Shown here: in pieces, positions 40,870 to 41,235 of the stretch
How the letters are laid out: each line of letters starts with the position of its first letter
How positions within the stretch are numbered: the first letter of the stretch is position 1
Assembly: GCA_905480405.1 (NCBI GenBank)
Contig: CAJQQH010000037.1
Span: 1-41,235, forward strand
Length of the DNA: 41,235 bases
From: an uncultured Polaribacter sp.
Lineage (GTDB): Bacteria > Bacteroidota > Bacteroidia > Flavobacteriales > Flavobacteriaceae
Reading direction: 5' to 3'
Translations under genes and position numbers: made by a program
The notes under the pieces: model-generated
The model's database searches: none
The model's input: the letters and a program-made list of their open reading frames with translations, nothing else
What the model was told of the DNA's origin: nothing

Positions 40870-41235
40870 ATGGCAAAACAAGAAGATCAGTTTAAAAAAG
40901 TTTTATCGCACGCAAAAGAATATGGTTATGTTTTTCAGTCTTCTGAAATTTATGATGGATTAAGTGCGGTTTACGATTATGCTCAAAACGGAGTTGAGTT
41001 AAAGAAAAATATAAGAGATTATTGGTGGAAAGCAATGGTGCAAATGCATGAGAATATAGTTGGTATAGATGCTGCTATTTTAATGCATCCAACTACTTGG
41101 AAAGCTTCTGGTCATGTAGATGCTTTTAACGATCCTTTAATTGATAATAAAGATTCTAAAAAGCGTTACAGAGCTGATGTTTTAATAGAAGATTATTGTC
41201 TTAAAATTGAAGGGAAAATAAATAAAGAAGTTACC
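40870..41235 (+). CDS. glyS: Glycyl-tRNA synthetase (5' part; 3' end outside window)
   Basis: The first 122 codons are present, open to the window edge. The N-terminus MAKQEDQFKKVLSHAKEYGY and then FQSSEIYDGLSAVYDYAQNG and ILMHPTTWKASGHVDAFNDP are strong signatures of the single-chain (alpha2) class II glycyl-tRNA synthetase, the form found in Bacteroidota, archaea and eukaryotes. It charges tRNA(Gly). The locus symbol is used for the single-chain enzyme by convention. Its own promoter lies just upstream. Confidence 0.95.
   Translation, partial: MAKQEDQFKKVLSHAKEYGYVFQSSEIYDGLSAVYDYAQNGVELKKNIRDYWWKAMVQMHENIVGIDAAILMHPTTWKASGHVDAFNDPLIDNKDSKKRYRADVLIEDYCLKIEGKINKEVT

Noticed and set aside
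1..41235. CRISPR arrays, insertion sequences, tRNA or rRNA genes
   Set aside because: No regular repeat-spacer pattern, transposase frame, or cloverleaf/rRNA-like sequence was found.

Overview
This 41.2 kb window is strongly AT-rich and looks like core chromosome of a marine-type member of the Flavobacteriaceae (Bacteroidota), plausibly near Polaribacter or Tenacibaculum. The genus is an inference from protein style only. The phylum rests on several signs: promoter boxes of the TAnnTTTG type, almost no Shine-Dalgarno sequences, lipoproteins and secreted proteins typical of the group (CarboxypepD_reg-like, DUF4252, DUF4097, Rieske-like, TlpA/DUF4369), and a Bacteroidota-style PEP carboxylase and thymidine kinase. 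I see no rRNA, tRNA, CRISPR array, insertion sequence, prophage or integrase. No gene-free stretch exceeds about 210 bases.

Layout. 1-4.2 kb (minus): a YifB/ComM-type AAA ATPase cut by the window edge, then ppc. 4.3-12.1 kb (minus): a long co-oriented run of pabB, a newly noticed 55-residue membrane protein, a small hypothetical, an alpha/beta hydrolase, tilS, a TlpA-like lipoprotein, DsbD and a small secreted protein. The last three form a likely periplasmic thiol-redox unit. 12.2-15.4 kb: lpdA (minus), divergent from a haem-binding-domain protein and a glycosyltransferase separated by a single stop codon. 15.5-21.1 kb (minus): a CarboxypepD_reg-like protein, an M3 peptidase, purE, purK and a Rieske-like lipoprotein that lacks the cluster histidines. 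21.2-24.9 kb: greA, a HIT protein and a small membrane protein (plus), an orphan histidine kinase (minus), then a flavin reductase and a DUF3127 protein (plus). 25-26.6 kb: DUF1456 and VTT-type membrane proteins (minus), then aat (plus).

26.7-29.6 kb (minus) is an ECF sigma operon: sigma factor, zinc-finger/HEAT anti-sigma factor and two exported DUF4097 proteins. A matching ECF-type promoter lies in front of a lone DUF4252 gene at 34.08 kb, suggesting a small split regulon. 29.7-31.9 kb (minus): mscL, alr and tdk. 32-37.8 kb: an acidic hypothetical protein, a second glycosyltransferase and DUF4252 (plus), an ArsC/Spx-like protein (minus), DinB, a CPA1 antiporter and a trans-sulfuration enzyme (plus). 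37.9-41.2 kb: an Ig-like lipoprotein and comF (minus), a methyltransferase and the start of glyS (plus).

Most of this is housekeeping, and I do not see a clear new defence or mobile system. The best leads are the split ECF regulon with a HEAT-domain anti-sigma factor, two gene pairs joined by an in-frame stop-start junction with zero spacing, the histidine-free Rieske-like protein, two near-leaderless promoters, and a GC-rich hairpin after purE.
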